62,233 nt of DNA from Tenacibaculum haliotis (GTDB taxonomy: Bacteria; Bacteroidota; Bacteroidia; Flavobacteriales; Flavobacteriaceae): the NCBI RefSeq assembly GCF_025215075.1, contig NZ_JAOBTH010000018.1:1-62233 (forward strand), given 5' to 3'. Position 1 is the first letter of the stretch, and every line of letters starts with the position of its first letter. The position numbers were made by a program, and so were the translations under genes. The notes beneath the pieces are model-generated. The model was given only the letters and a program-made list of their open reading frames with translations, had not been told where the DNA came from and searched no databases. Positions 16,960 through 26,916 of this stretch are shown one piece after another.

Positions 16960-17829
16960 AGTTATAAAATAAACACCCGTTAGTAAAATTACAGATGCTA
17001 TTACCGATTGTTTGGTAAGTTGTTCATCTAACAAACTCCAGCCTAAAAACAAGGCTATTATAGGGTTTACATAAGCTGATGTTGCTACTTTTTCTGGCGA
17101 CACCGATTTTAAAAGATAATTAAATGCTGTAAAAGCAACAATACCTCCAAAAATAATCAAGAACAACATTGCTCCTTGTGTTTTAGAAGCCCAATTTAAC
17201 GGCGAAACCCAAGTCTCTTTAAAAATTAAACTTGATGTTGCTAATATAAATCCTGCTATTAACATTTGATATCCCGTAGCAACCAAGTAATTTTTAGGTA
17301 AATCTGCTTTCGATACAAAAACACTTCCGTAACTCCAACTTAACACACAGGTTAAGATCATAAAAATACCTAAAACACCACCTTCAGAAGTTGTAATTTC
17401 TTTCTGACTTACCAATAAATACATTCCCGCTAAACCAAATAACACTCCGATTATTGATTTTCGTTGCATTTTCTTACCATCTATTAAACGCAATAAAAAA
17501 AGTACAAACAATGGTTGTGTTGATGCTAATAATGCCGCAAAACCTGTATCAACATATTTTAAAGCCCATACAAAAACTCCGTTTCCATATACTAAAAATA
17601 AAAAACCTGCTATTGCTGAATTTAAAAGTTGAGTTTTGGTAATTTTTATTGATATTCTTAACAATGTAGCAATGATCATAATCAACACACCAGCCACTAA
17701 AAATCGAATAGAAGCCAAAAATAAAGGAGACAATTCGGTTACCGCAATTTTATTAAATAAATAAGTAGATCCCCATATAATATATATCGAAAAAAATGCT
17801 GCAATAATTAATAATTTGGAGTTTTTCAT
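16915..17829 (-). CDS. EamA family (drug/metabolite) transporter
   Basis: 304 residues, ten predicted membrane helices in two EamA repeats (about 8-137 and 150-285). Signature starts IYIIWGSTYLFNKIA and the second-repeat VNPIIALFLGWSLLDEQLT are visible. Inner-membrane exporter of small metabolites or amino acids; substrate unknown. Its last codons overlap the convergent lipoprotein gene by 45 bp. Confidence 0.9.
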   Translation of the reverse strand: MKNSKLLIIAAFFSIYIIWGSTYLFNKIAVTELSPLFLASIRFLVAGVLIMIIATLLRISIKITKTQLLNSAIAGFLFLVYGNGVFVWALKYVDTGFAALLASTQPLFVLFLLRLIDGKKMQRKSIIGVLFGLAGMYLLVSQKEITTSEGGVLGIFMILTCVLSWSYGSVFVSKADLPKNYLVATGYQMLIAGFILATSSLIFKETWVSPLNWASKTQGAMLFLIIFGGIVAFTAFNYLLKSVSPEKVATSAYVNPIIALFLGWSLLDEQLTKQSVIASVILLTGVYFITSRKRSVKTVARKGS

Positions 17830-17900
17830 ATCATCAAAGTTTGAAAAGTAAAAATACTATAATCATAATTTATAAAAGTGGATTAAAATATCTTTTTTAG

Positions 17901-17975
17901 AAGCTATTTCCCGCTTTTCGCACTCGCTCTCTGCGAGGAGCTCAAACAAATGCTACAATCGGGGCTAACCTATTT
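17901..17975. repeat. Remnant of a dispersed palindromic repeat
   Basis: The stretch AAGCTATTTCCCGCTTTTCG ... CGCTCTCTGCGAGGAGC ... CAATCGGGGCTAACC is much richer in G+C than its surroundings and has the ends I associate with a common flavobacterial intergenic repeat (AGCTATTTCC...GGGCTAACC). No coding potential. This identification is from memory and unverified. Confidence 0.4.
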
Positions 17976-18043
17976 ATTAAGTTATAGCTAATTTCTATAT
18001 TTCTAGTCATTTTATTAAAACCTGCAAAGTTTTTAAAAACAAA

Positions 18044-18067
18044 AAAATCACCAATAATGGTGATTTT
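18044..18067 (-). terminator. Intrinsic terminator
   Basis: AAAATCACC (18044-18052) pairs with GGTGATTTT (18059-18067) around a 6-nt loop; on the minus strand it continues into TTTTTTT. It would end the methyltransferase/his transcript after the tandem repeats at 18087-18276. Confidence 0.6.
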
Positions 18068-18086
18068 CTCATAAAATATATCAAAT

Positions 18087-18276
18087 CGTCATACTGAACT
18101 TGTTTCAGTATCACATCCTAAAAAGCAACACTAAATTGCCTCGAAAACCTGAAATAAATTTAGGTTGACGTAAAATCTACATAAAAAAAACATAGTCGTC
18201 ATACTGAACTTGTTTCAGTATCACATCCTAAAAAGCAACACTAAATTGCCTCGAAAACCTGAAATAAATTCAGGTT
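18087..18276. repeat. Tandem pair of about 80-bp palindromic repeats
   Basis: Two copies, 18087-18170 and 18197-18276, with 110 bp between starts and nearly identical over about 80 bp (a t/c difference near the end). Each contains a hairpin ACTGAA-CTTG-TTTCAGT and a second one AACCTGAA...TT(T/C)AGGTT. Copy 1 is bounded by CGTCA and TGACG. Apart from these, the remnant at 17901 and a terminator, the spacer 17830-18307 shows nothing. Confidence 0.8.
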
Positions 18277-18307
18277 CTTATAAAAACATTAAGCAGTCAA
18301 AATACGC

Positions 18308-19459
18308 TTATATAAGTGTTTCTAAATAATGCTTTTCAATTGCATATGCCTCTTTTAAACCTGCTATTTTATTATCAATTTTAGAAACATCATTCTTTTT
18401 AGATGATTTACTTGCCACTAACATTACATTTTTACGTGTGTGTTCGTTGCTTATAAATTCAAATACTTTCGTATTGTAATTGCTTTTTTCTAAAATAAGC
18501 GCACGAATCGTATCGGTAACCATTTCGAATTGGCGCTCTTTAAAGATTCCGTATTTTAAAAGCGGACTCTCCTGCTCTTTTCCTTTTACTTGCTGGCGAA
18601 TTTGTTTATGACAACATGGTGCACAAATAATTAATTCAGCTTTAGCTGATAAACCTTTGTAAATGGCATCGTCTGTTGCGGTATCACAAGCATGTAAAGC
18701 AATTAAAATATCAATTTTATTATTATCATATTCCTGAATTGGCTGTGCTACAAACGATAATTTTTTAAATTCAGATTTTTCGGCAACATCGTTACAATAA
18801 TCCACCAATTCTTTACGCAATTCAATACCGGTAACTGTAGCGCTGTATTTTTTTTGATTTACTAAATAATCATACAAAGCAAATGTTAAATAACCTTTAC
18901 CCGATCCCATATCAACAATATTAATATGTTTTGGTAATTTGGTAGATTTTAATAAACCTTCAATAATCTCTAAATATTTATTAATTTGACGGTATTTATC
19001 CGCCATTTTATGAATAACCTTACCTTCTTTATCTGTAATTCCTAAATGGTGTAAATAACTTCCTGCTTCCGCTAACCGTTCTTTAGGTTTATCGTGTGTT
19101 ACAGGTAATTTATTTTTAAAACTTGCAGTATTTTCACGATAAGAAACCTTTTTCTTTTTTGAAATAAAAACCAACAAATCCTTGGCTAACGTAAATAAAG
19201 TTGCTGCTCTAAAATTATCCATCAATAAGATTTCTAATTCCGATAGTGCTTCAGTAATCGTATAATTTTTAACCTTATCATTTGTTGTATAATGATAGGT
19301 AAACTGTAACATTTCTGCTCCTTTAATAGTTACTAAACGAACATACACGTTTGGTAATCCATCACTTTTTTTGATAGGTTTACTTAAAGTTAGTTTTACA
19401 AATTTAGATTCTAAAACACTTTCGTTTAACGTATCTCTTAATTGTTGAAATTCATTCAT
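18308..19459 (-). CDS. SAM-dependent methyltransferase (Methyltransf_32/METTL25-like)
   Basis: 383 residues. The C-terminal half is a class I methyltransferase: motif I IVDMGSGKGYLTFALYDYL (about residues 181-199), then GIELRKELVDYC, LIALHACDTATDDAI and CAPCCHKQ. These match the Methyltransf_32 family (eukaryotic METTL25/GSTCD relatives). The N-terminal 170 residues are family-specific. Substrate unknown. It ends the his gene series, 23 bp after hisIE, possibly by read-through. Confidence 0.85.
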   Translation of the reverse strand: MNEFQQLRDTLNESVLESKFVKLTLSKPIKKSDGLPNVYVRLVTIKGAEMLQFTYHYTTNDKVKNYTITEALSELEILLMDNFRAATLFTLAKDLLVFISKKKKVSYRENTASFKNKLPVTHDKPKERLAEAGSYLHHLGITDKEGKVIHKMADKYRQINKYLEIIEGLLKSTKLPKHINIVDMGSGKGYLTFALYDYLVNQKKYSATVTGIELRKELVDYCNDVAEKSEFKKLSFVAQPIQEYDNNKIDILIALHACDTATDDAIYKGLSAKAELIICAPCCHKQIRQQVKGKEQESPLLKYGIFKERQFEMVTDTIRALILEKSNYNTKVFEFISNEHTRKNVMLVASKSSKKNDVSKIDNKIAGLKEAYAIEKHYLETLI

Positions 19460-19482
19460 TTTGCAAAAATACTATAAAACAA

Positions 19483-20067
19483 TTAGTTTCTTTCTTTTAA
19501 AACAGCCTCAATTTCACTTAACGTAAATCCTTTTGCTTTTAGGAGTATTACTATATGATAAAACAAATCGGCAGCTTCGTTTTTAAATAAATCGGCATCA
19601 TTATCTTTTGCTTCTATAACCAATTCCACCGCTTCTTCCCCTACTTTTTGAGCTACTTTATTAATTCCTCGTTTAAATAGTTTATTTGTATATGAAGTTG
19701 GATGATCAGTATCTATACGATCGCTAACAATTCGCTCTAATTCATATAAAAATCCTTTTGGAGTTTCTTCCGCAAAACAAGAAGTAGTTCCTTTATGACA
19801 AGTTGGACCTGCTGGCATTACTTTTATTAAAATAGTATCGTTATCACAATCGATTTTAATATCGTTCACCTCTAAAAAGTTACCAGACTCTTCACCTTTT
19901 GTCCATAACCTATTTTTACTTCTACTAAAAAAAGTTACTTTATTTTCTTTCTTTGTTTTTAAGAAAGCTTCTTCGTTCATATACCCTAACATTAATACTT
20001 GTAATGTGGTATTATTCTGAATTATTACAGGAACTAACCCGTCTCCTTTTGTAAAATCTATATTCAT
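19483..20067 (-). CDS. hisIE: Bifunctional phosphoribosyl-AMP cyclohydrolase / phosphoribosyl-ATP diphosphatase
   Basis: 194 residues. HisI domain (about 1-105): [42 protein letters not shown] and [12 protein letters not shown] carrying the metal-binding Asp and Cys residues. HisE domain (about 110-194): [26 protein letters not shown] and [13 protein letters not shown]. Together they catalyse steps 2 and 3 of histidine synthesis. Start overlaps the hisF stop by 4 bp (ATGA). Confidence 0.97.
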   Translation of the reverse strand: MNIDFTKGDGLVPVIIQNNTTLQVLMLGYMNEEAFLKTKKENKVTFFSRSKNRLWTKGEESGNFLEVNDIKIDCDNDTILIKVMPAGPTCHKGTTSCFAEETPKGFLYELERIVSDRIDTDHPTSYTNKLFKRGINKVAQKVGEEAVELVIEAKDNDADLFKNEAADLFYHIVILLKAKGFTLSEIEAVLKERN

Positions 20068-20816
20068 CGTACTGGTATATTTTGTTCTTTTAAATATTCT
20101 TTAAGCTTTGGCACTGGTATTTCAGCGAAATGAAAAATACTGGCTGCCAAACCTGCACTCGCTTCTGTTTTTGTAAACACCTCTTTAAAATGGACTTCCT
20201 TACCGGCTCCGCCTGATGCTATTACAGGTATATTTATGGCTTTACTAACATCATTTGTTATATCTAGCGCAAAACCTGCTTTTGTTCCGTCGTTATTCAT
20301 TGATGTTAATAAAATTTCACCTGCCCCTAATTTTTCAACTTCCTTAGCCCAAGCAACGGTTTCTAACTCAGTTTCATGAGTTCCTCCTTTTGTAAATACT
20401 TTCCAATTATTAGCTACATTTTTGGTATCAATAGCAACTACTACAAACTGACTTCCAAAACGATTTTTTAAATCGGTTATTAACTGCGGATTTTTAACTG
20501 CCGATGAATTGATACTTACTTTATCTGCACCTGCTTTTATCAAAGCCAAAGCGTCATCAACCGTACTTATTCCTCCGCCAACAGTAAAGGGAATATTTAT
20601 TTCTTGTGCAATCTTCTCTACTAACTCAACCAACGTTTTTCTGTTTTCGAGCGTTGCAGTAATATCTAAAAACACCAACTCATCAGCACCATCTTTTACA
20701 TATTGCTTTGCTAATTCAATCGGATCACCTGCATCTTTAATATCAATAAAATTAACACCTTTTACGGTGCGCCCATTTTTGATATCTAAACAAGGTATTA
20801 TTCTTTTTTTTAACAT
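20064..20816 (-). CDS. hisF: Imidazole glycerol phosphate synthase cyclase subunit
   Basis: 250 residues, TIM barrel. Catalytic Asp in [15 protein letters not shown] (about D11) and the second Asp in VVVAIDTKN (about D130); phosphate loops VGGGI and ASGGAG. With HisH it converts PRFAR and glutamine-derived ammonia to IGP and AICAR. In the his operon between hisA and hisIE. Confidence 0.97.
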   Translation of the reverse strand: MLKKRIIPCLDIKNGRTVKGVNFIDIKDAGDPIELAKQYVKDGADELVFLDITATLENRKTLVELVEKIAQEINIPFTVGGGISTVDDALALIKAGADKVSINSSAVKNPQLITDLKNRFGSQFVVVAIDTKNVANNWKVFTKGGTHETELETVAWAKEVEKLGAGEILLTSMNNDGTKAGFALDITNDVSKAINIPVIASGGAGKEVHFKEVFTKTEASAGLAASIFHFAEIPVPKLKEYLKEQNIPVR

Positions 20817-20895
20817 ATTTAATAGTTATCATCATTTTAAAAATCAAAAGAAACCTTTAAAAGATCACTTCTTTATTCTTTCTAGTAATGATGTA

Positions 20896-21615
20896 TTATT
20901 TTATTATAAAATTTTCTAATTGCTTTAACGAAATTCTATTTTCATAAATCGCTTTACCTAAAATTGTACCTTCACAACCTATTTCTTTAAGTCGTATTAA
21001 ATCATCAATATTAGCAACACCTCCACTTGCTATTAAGTTAACGCCACTTTTACTTAATATTTCTTGATACAACTCAACAGATGCTCCTTGTAGCATTCCG
21101 TCTTTAGCAACATCTGTACAAATAGTATTTTTAATTCCTAATTTCTCATATTTTATGATAAAATCAATCACCTCTACTTCTGATGTTTCTAACCATCCGT
21201 GTGTAGCAATTTTACGATTGATACAATCGGCACCTAAAATAATTTTATCGCTACCATATTCTGTTAACCATCCTGTAAAAACCTCCGGATTTTTAACAGC
21301 AATACTTCCTCCTGTTATCTGACTTGCGCCGTTATCGAAAGCAATACGTAAATCTTCATCTGATTTTAATCCACCACCGAAATCGATTTTTAAATTTGTT
21401 TTAGCCGCTATTTCTTGTAACACTTTGTAATTTACAATGTGTTGCGATTTAGCACCATCTAAATCTACTAAATGTAAATATTCGATTCCGCTATCTTCAA
21501 ATTCCTTCGCTACTTCAACAGGATTTTCGTTATATATTTTTTTGGTTGCATAATCACCTTTTGTTAAGCGTACACATTTTCCGTCAATAATATCTATGGC
21601 AGGTATAATTCTCAT
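20896..21615 (-). CDS. hisA: ProFAR isomerase (phosphoribosylformimino-AICAR-P isomerase)
   Basis: 239 residues, TIM barrel paralogue of His[16 protein letters not shown] with the catalytic Asp (about D8), [15 protein letters not shown], the second Asp in [15 protein letters not shown] and [10 protein letters not shown] are present. Fourth step of the pathway. 79 bp lie between it and hisF, in which no signal is seen. Confidence 0.97.
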   Translation of the reverse strand: MRIIPAIDIIDGKCVRLTKGDYATKKIYNENPVEVAKEFEDSGIEYLHLVDLDGAKSQHIVNYKVLQEIAAKTNLKIDFGGGLKSDEDLRIAFDNGASQITGGSIAVKNPEVFTGWLTEYGSDKIILGADCINRKIATHGWLETSEVEVIDFIIKYEKLGIKNTICTDVAKDGMLQGASVELYQEILSKSGVNLIASGGVANIDDLIRLKEIGCEGTILGKAIYENRISLKQLENFIIK

Positions 21616-21625
21616 TTTCTTAATT

Positions 21626-22207
21626 TTATAATTCTAAAAAGTTTTTTAATAATTTTTCACCGATACTTGCTGATTTTTCTGGATGAAATTGCATGGCATA
21701 AAAATTATCTTTTTGCATAATCGAACTAAATGGTTTTATATAATCACAAGTTGCAATAGTATTTTCACAAACTTCTGCATAATAACCGTGTACATAATAT
21801 ACATCTTCATTAATAGCTAAATTCTCTACTATTTTTGATGATTTTATTTCTGAAAAGTTATTCCATCCCATGTGTGGTACTTTCATTAAAGGAGGAAACT
21901 GTTTTGTTACCGTATCAAAAATACCTAAACATGTTGTGTTACCTTCTTCTGATGATGTACACATTAATTGTAAACCTAAGCAAATACCCAATACTGGCTG
22001 AGTAAGAGATACTAAAAGTTCGTCTAATTTACGTTCTTTTAAATAAGCCATTGCCGAACTTGCTTCACCAACACCCGGAAATATTACTTTATCAGCTTGT
22101 AGTATTTCTGTTGGATTATCAGTTATTATACTTTCATAACCTAAACGGTTAAGTGTATTTTGAACCGATCGTATATTACCGGCATTGTATTTTATAATTG
22201 CAATCAT
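21626..22207 (-). CDS. hisH: Imidazole glycerol phosphate synthase glutaminase subunit
   Basis: 193 residues, class I glutamine amidotransferase. Nucleophile Cys in [10 protein letters not shown] (about C79), the partner His/Glu in MQFHPEKS (about 171-178), and N-terminal [20 protein letters not shown]. Supplies ammonia to HisF. 10 bp before hisA. Confidence 0.97.
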   Translation of the reverse strand: MIAIIKYNAGNIRSVQNTLNRLGYESIITDNPTEILQADKVIFPGVGEASSAMAYLKERKLDELLVSLTQPVLGICLGLQLMCTSSEEGNTTCLGIFDTVTKQFPPLMKVPHMGWNNFSEIKSSKIVENLAINEDVYYVHGYYAEVCENTIATCDYIKPFSSIMQKDNFYAMQFHPEKSASIGEKLLKNFLEL

Positions 22208-22266
22208 ATATTAATTTTTAATTATGAGGCTTCAATTATGATTTGTAATTATTGTAATGATAACAA

Positions 22267-22322
22267 TTTCTCGATACAAAATTAATTTCCGCTTCGCTAC
22301 AACCAATTTTACTCGAAATGAC
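22267..22322. repeat. Hairpin repeat between hisB and hisH
   Basis: TTTCTCGATACAAAATT ... GCTTCGC ... AATTTTACTCGAAATGAC: AAAATT/AATTTT and TCGA/TCGA arms form an imperfect hairpin around a G+C-rich loop. This layout matches the dispersed GTCATTTCGAG... repeats common between flavobacterial genes. It occupies the 154-bp hisB-hisH gap. Confidence 0.5.
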
Positions 22323-22361
22323 AAAAAAATCACAATAGAACTACATAAAACTTATAATTAT

Positions 22362-23495
22362 CTATAGCGTTCCTTTGGTTGATGGTAAAATCATTTTACT
22401 AGTATCTCTCTTTACAGCTACTTTTATCGCTTTTGCAAATGCTTTAAAAATTGCCTCTATTTTGTGATGCTCGTTTGTTCCTTCTGCTTTAATATTTAAG
22501 TTACATTTTGCTCCATCTGTAAATGATTTAAAAAAGTGGAAAAACATTTCTGTTGGCATTTTACCTACCATTTCTCTTTTAAAATCTGCTTCCCAAACTA
22601 ACCAATTTCTACCTCCAAAATCAATAGCTACTTGCGCTAAACAATCATCCATTGGCAAACAAAACCCGTAACGCTCTATTCCTAATTTATTCCCTAATGC
22701 TTTATTAAAAACTTCTCCTAACGCAATAGCAGTATCTTCAATAGTATGGTGCTCATCAACTTCTAAATCTCCTTTAACCTGAATATCTAAATCCATTTGC
22801 CCATGACGTGCAATTTGATCTAACATATGATCGAAAAAATCAATTCCTGTACTAATATTACTTTTTCCTGTTCCGTCTAGGTTTAATTGAATATCAATTT
22901 TGGTTTCGTTCGTATTTCTAACAATACCATCGGTTCTTTCTTCTAATTTTAAAAACTCATAAATAGCATTCCAATCACTACTTTCTAAAGCAATAAATTC
23001 GTCTAAATCACTTCTTTTTACCGTAATTTCATCGGTTCCTAAAAAAGTTTCATCATTGATGTAAATTCCTTTTGATCCTAAGTTTTTTGCCAATTCAATA
23101 TCCGTTAAACGATCTCCGATTACAAATGAGTTTGCTAAATCATATTCTTCAGAAAAAAACTTGGTTAATAAACCTGTATTTGGCTTTCTTGTTGGCTGAT
23201 TATCTTTTGCAAAAGTGATATCAATAATTTCTTCAGCAAAAACAATTCCTTCGTCTTTTAAGGTTTTCATTACAAAATTGTGCACAGGCCAAAAACTATT
23301 TTCAGGATACACTTCGGTCCCTAAACCATCTTGATTGGTTACTAAAACCAACTCGAAATCTAACTCATTTGCAATTTTACTTAATCCTTGAAATACCTTT
23401 GGATAAAATTCTAATTTTTCGAATGAATCTGTTTGTTCATCTGCAGGTTCTTTAATTAAAGTTCCGTCTCTATCTATAAATAATACTTTTTTCAT
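22362..23495 (-). CDS. hisB: Bifunctional histidinol-phosphatase / imidazoleglycerol-phosphate dehydratase
   Basis: 377 residues from the ATG at 23495 ([11 protein letters not shown]); an ATG nine codons upstream is less likely. HAD-type phosphatase domain (1-165): [42 protein letters not shown] domain (about 185-377): [43 protein letters not shown] and [10 protein letters not shown], including the metal-binding histidines. Carries out steps 6 and 8. Confidence 0.97.
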   Translation of the reverse strand: MKKVLFIDRDGTLIKEPADEQTDSFEKLEFYPKVFQGLSKIANELDFELVLVTNQDGLGTEVYPENSFWPVHNFVMKTLKDEGIVFAEEIIDITFAKDNQPTRKPNTGLLTKFFSEEYDLANSFVIGDRLTDIELAKNLGSKGIYINDETFLGTDEITVKRSDLDEFIALESSDWNAIYEFLKLEERTDGIVRNTNETKIDIQLNLDGTGKSNISTGIDFFDHMLDQIARHGQMDLDIQVKGDLEVDEHHTIEDTAIALGEVFNKALGNKLGIERYGFCLPMDDCLAQVAIDFGGRNWLVWEADFKREMVGKMPTEMFFHFFKSFTDGAKCNLNIKAEGTNEHHKIEAIFKAFAKAIKVAVKRDTSKMILPSTKGTL

Positions 23496-23516
23496 GTTCT
23501 TATTTTTAATTTCGTT

Positions 23517-23595
23517 CGTCAACCTGAATTCATTTCAGGTTCTCATTTCCATAGTCATTTACTTGATGAAATTCCGAAATGAATTCGGAATGACG
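23517..23595. repeat. Palindromic repeat between hisC and hisB
   Basis: Ends CGTCA and TGACG are inverted; inside are two hairpins, AACCTGAA-TTCA-TTTCAGGTT and ATTCCGAA-ATGA-ATTCGGAAT. The same end sequence and CTGAA...TTCAG hairpin occur in the tandem repeats at 18087, so they are probably one family. Confidence 0.65.
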
Positions 23596-23615
23596 TTCTG
23601 AATATTATAGCTATT

Positions 23616-24644
23616 TTATACGATTGATTTTAATGCTGTAATTAGTTGTGTGTTTTCTTCTTTACTACCAACGGTAATTCGTAAACAATTGTTTACTAAA
23701 CTATTTCTGTTACGTGTAATTATTTTTTTAACTACCAATGTATTATAAACTGTATTTGCATCGGTTACTTCTATTAAAATAAAATTAGCTTCCGTTGGAT
23801 ATATTTTTTTAATCAGTTTTATATTCTCAAACTCATTCATTAACCGATCTTTTTCGTTAATGATTGTATTTTTATTCGTTTCGAACAAAGAAATATTATC
23901 TAATGAAGCAATAATTGCTTCTTGATTTAAAGTACTTACATTATAAGGTGGCTTTACTTTATTATACAAATCTATAACGTTAGAATTTGCATAGGCAACT
24001 CCTACCCTTGCTCCTGCCAATCCCCATGCTTTACTAAAAGTTTGACTTACAATTAAGTTCGGATAATTAGCCAATTGTGTTGCATACGATGCTCTTGTAC
24101 TAAAATCGATATAAGCTTCATCAATAATTACCATTCCGTTAAAATTATCAAGAATATACTGAATCGTTTCATCTTCAAAACAATTTCCTGTTGGATTGTT
24201 TGGCGAACAAATAAATATAATTTTTACATCCTCCATATCTAAATATGGCTGTAACTGATTTAAACTTATTTGAAAATCATTTACCAAAGGTTGCTTAATT
24301 AACTCAACATCATTAATACTTGCCGACACATCGTACATACCGTAAGTAGGTGAAAAAGTTAACGCTTTATCTTTACCTGGTTCACAGAAAATTCTGAATG
24401 CTAAATCGATTACTTCATCACTTCCGTTTCCTATAAAAATCTGATTATTCTCAACGTTTTTTATAGTTGATAATCGTTCTTTAATTTTTGTTTGCTTCGG
24501 ATCTGGATACCTATTTAAAGTTCCAAACGGATTTTCATTAGCATCTAAATAAACTTCCGCAGTTCCTTTAAACTCATCTCTTGCTGATGAATATGCTTTT
24601 AACTTTTGAATATTCTTGCGAACTATTTTTTCTAAACTAAACAT
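23616..24644 (-). CDS. hisC: Histidinol-phosphate aminotransferase
   Basis: 342 residues from ATG 24644, overlapping the end of hisD by 8 bp; a TTG two codons earlier is an alternative. PLP-dependent class I/II aminotransferase: YLDANENPFG, FIGNGSDEVIDL, CSPNNPTGN, IIDEAYIDF and the PLP lysine in SQTFSKAWGLAGARVG. Seventh step of histidine synthesis. Confidence 0.97.
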   Translation of the reverse strand: MFSLEKIVRKNIQKLKAYSSARDEFKGTAEVYLDANENPFGTLNRYPDPKQTKIKERLSTIKNVENNQIFIGNGSDEVIDLAFRIFCEPGKDKALTFSPTYGMYDVSASINDVELIKQPLVNDFQISLNQLQPYLDMEDVKIIFICSPNNPTGNCFEDETIQYILDNFNGMVIIDEAYIDFSTRASYATQLANYPNLIVSQTFSKAWGLAGARVGVAYANSNVIDLYNKVKPPYNVSTLNQEAIIASLDNISLFETNKNTIINEKDRLMNEFENIKLIKKIYPTEANFILIEVTDANTVYNTLVVKKIITRNRNSLVNNCLRITVGSKEENTQLITALKSIV

Positions 24645-25923
24645 TTTCAATCTCTTTTAATCTTAATGTAACAGCATTTTTATGAGCCTGTAATCCTTCA
24701 GCTTCTGCCATTATTTCAATCGTTTGACCAATATTTTGTATTCCTTCTTTAGATATTTTTTGAAACGTAATACTTTTCGTAAAGCTATCTAAATTAACAC
24801 CTGAATATGCTTTTGCAAATCCGTTTGTTGGCAAGGTATGATTCGTTCCTGAAGCATAATCACCAGCACTTTCTGGAGTGTATTTTCCTATAAATACCGA
24901 ACCTGCATTGGCTATTTTATCTATAAAAAAGTCATCATTTTTAGTTACTATAATTAAATGTTCAGGAGCATAATCATTTACAAAATTAATTGCTTCATAC
25001 TCATCTTTAATTAAAACAACCTTTGTGTTTTTTAATGCTTTTTCAGTAATTTCTTTTCTAGATAAGTTAAGAAGTTGAGCGTCTATTTCTTTTGATACTT
25101 CGGCAATTAAATCTAATGAATCTGACACTAAAACAACCTGACTATCAGCTCCGTGTTCTGCTTGGCTTAATAAATCGGATGCTACAAATGCTGGATTAGC
25201 AGAGTCATCTGCCATTACTAATAATTCACTAGGACCAGCTGGCATATCAATTGCAATTCCGTATTGCGTTGCCAATTGTTTTGCTACCGTTACATATTGG
25301 TTTCCTGGACCAAAAACTTTAGATACTTTTGATATCGTTTCTGTACCAAATGTAAAACTAGCAATAGCTTGTATACCACCAACTTTATATATTTTAGTTA
25401 CACCACAAAGTGCTGCCGTGTATAAAATTGCAGGGTTAATTTCTCCTTTTTTATCCGGAGGAGAACATAAAATAATTTCTTTACAACCCGCAATATTAGC
25501 TGGTGTTGCTAACATTAAAACGGTAGAAAATAACGGAGCAGTTCCGCCAGGAATGTACAAACCTACTTTTTCAATAGGTCTTTTTTCTTGCCAACATTGC
25601 ACTCCTTTTGTTGTTTCTATCGCAACTTTTTCGGTTTTTTGAGCAGCATGAAAAACTTCAATATTTGCCTTTGCTTGTTGAATAGCATTTTTTAATTCTT
25701 TAGAAACTAAGTTTTCGGCATTTTTAATCTCTTCTAAACTAACTTCTAATGTATCTAAATTTACACTGTCAAAAAGGGCTGTATACTTTTTTACTGCAAT
25801 ATCGCCTGACTCTTTAACTTCTTTGAAAATATCATCTACAGTTTGTGCTATATCTTCAACAGATTTTGTGGGTCTTTTTAATAATGACTCCCAATTATCT
25901 TTATTTAATTCTACTGCTCTCAT
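24637..25923 (-). CDS. hisD: Histidinol dehydrogenase
   Basis: 428 residues, normal length. Zinc- and NAD-dependent oxidation of histidinol to histidine. GLYIPGGTAPLFSTVLML, VFGPGNQYVTVAKQ, AEHGADSQVVLVS with zinc-ligand residues, and APEHLIIV plus GKYTPESAGDYASGTNHTLPT are present. 12 bp after hisG. Confidence 0.97.
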   Translation of the reverse strand: MRAVELNKDNWESLLKRPTKSVEDIAQTVDDIFKEVKESGDIAVKKYTALFDSVNLDTLEVSLEEIKNAENLVSKELKNAIQQAKANIEVFHAAQKTEKVAIETTKGVQCWQEKRPIEKVGLYIPGGTAPLFSTVLMLATPANIAGCKEIILCSPPDKKGEINPAILYTAALCGVTKIYKVGGIQAIASFTFGTETISKVSKVFGPGNQYVTVAKQLATQYGIAIDMPAGPSELLVMADDSANPAFVASDLLSQAEHGADSQVVLVSDSLDLIAEVSKEIDAQLLNLSRKEITEKALKNTKVVLIKDEYEAINFVNDYAPEHLIIVTKNDDFFIDKIANAGSVFIGKYTPESAGDYASGTNHTLPTNGFAKAYSGVNLDSFTKSITFQKISKEGIQNIGQTIEIMAEAEGLQAHKNAVTLRLKEIENV

Positions 25924-25935
25924 CTCCCTTAATTT

Positions 25936-26793
25936 TTAAACAACCATTTTCTCTATAGGACACACTAAAATTCCTTCTGCTCCATTAAGTTTTAGTTCAT
26001 CTATAATATCCCAAAACTCATCTTTATCTAATACTGAGTGCACAGAACTCCATCCTTCTTCAGCTAATGGTAAAACTGTTGGACTTCTCATTCCTGGTAA
26101 GATATCGATAATTTTTTCTAATTTATCATTAGGCGCATTTAACAAGACATATTTAGAACGCTTTCCTTTTAAAACCGATTGAATTCTGAATTGTAATTTA
26201 TTTAAAATAGCTTTTCTTTCTTCAGAAATTAATGGTGAATTAGCTAAAACGGCTTCTGAAGTTAATAATACTTCAATTTCTTTTAAACCATTTTTAAATA
26301 AAGTAGATCCGCTTGAAACGATATCACAAATTCCGTCTGCCAAGCCTATATTTGGTGCAATTTCAACAGAACCATTAATGATGTGCAATTGTGCGTCTAT
26401 TTTATTTTTAGCTAAATATTTCTTTACCGTTTCTGGATATGAAGTTGCAATTCTTTTTCCGTTTAAATCCTTTAAAGAGTTTGCACCAGATTCTTTAGGA
26501 ACCGCGATAGAAACCTTGCATTTAGAAAATCCTAAACGTTCTACAAATTCTAAATCATTTCCTTTTTCTATCAATACATTTTCGCCAATAATAGCAATAT
26601 CAACGACTCCGTCTCTTAAGTACTGAGGAATATCTCCGTTACGTAAATAAAAAACTTCTAATGGAAAGTTACTTGCAGAAGCTTTTAACTGGTCTTTACC
26701 ATTATCAATAGAAATACCACAATCTTTTAAAAGTTGTAATGAATCTTGATTTAGTCTTCCTGATTTTTGAATTGCTATTCTTAATTTACTCAT
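25936..26793 (-). CDS. hisG: ATP phosphoribosyltransferase (long form)
   Basis: 285 residues; catalytic domains 1-205 with LRIAIQKSGRLN, DIAIIGENVL, RIATSYPETVKKYL and DGICDIVSSGSTL (PRPP loop), and a C-terminal regulatory domain (about 210-285, MRSPTVLPLAEEGWSSVHSVL) that marks the long, histidine-feedback-inhibited form. First and rate-setting enzyme; first gene of the operon, directly after the leader and attenuator. Confidence 0.97.
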   Translation of the reverse strand: MSKLRIAIQKSGRLNQDSLQLLKDCGISIDNGKDQLKASASNFPLEVFYLRNGDIPQYLRDGVVDIAIIGENVLIEKGNDLEFVERLGFSKCKVSIAVPKESGANSLKDLNGKRIATSYPETVKKYLAKNKIDAQLHIINGSVEIAPNIGLADGICDIVSSGSTLFKNGLKEIEVLLTSEAVLANSPLISEERKAILNKLQFRIQSVLKGKRSKYVLLNAPNDKLEKIIDILPGMRSPTVLPLAEEGWSSVHSVLDKDEFWDIIDELKLNGAEGILVCPIEKMVV

Positions 26794-26852
26794 TTTGTTT
26801 GTTAATTTATTTGAGTAAATCTTAGCTTGGAGATAATTTCCTTTTTGGAAAT

Positions 26853-26884
26853 AAAAAACCCGTTTGATTTACTCAAACGGGTTT
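26853..26884 (-). terminator. Attenuator terminator of the his operon
   Basis: AAACCCGTTTGA and TCAAACGGGTTT form a perfect 12-bp stem with a 5-nt loop, followed on the minus strand by six Ts. It lies between the leader peptide and hisG. Its 5' arm and loop (26871-26879) can instead pair with the leader segment 26923-26931, nine pairs including one G-U, which would prevent termination. Confidence 0.9.
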
Positions 26885-26916
26885 AAAATATATTTTTGAT
26901 TTTATTCAATACATCT

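Noticed and set aside
18087..18276. Tandem repeat as an insertion sequence
   Set aside because: No transposase frame lies in or next to it; the units are about 80 bp.
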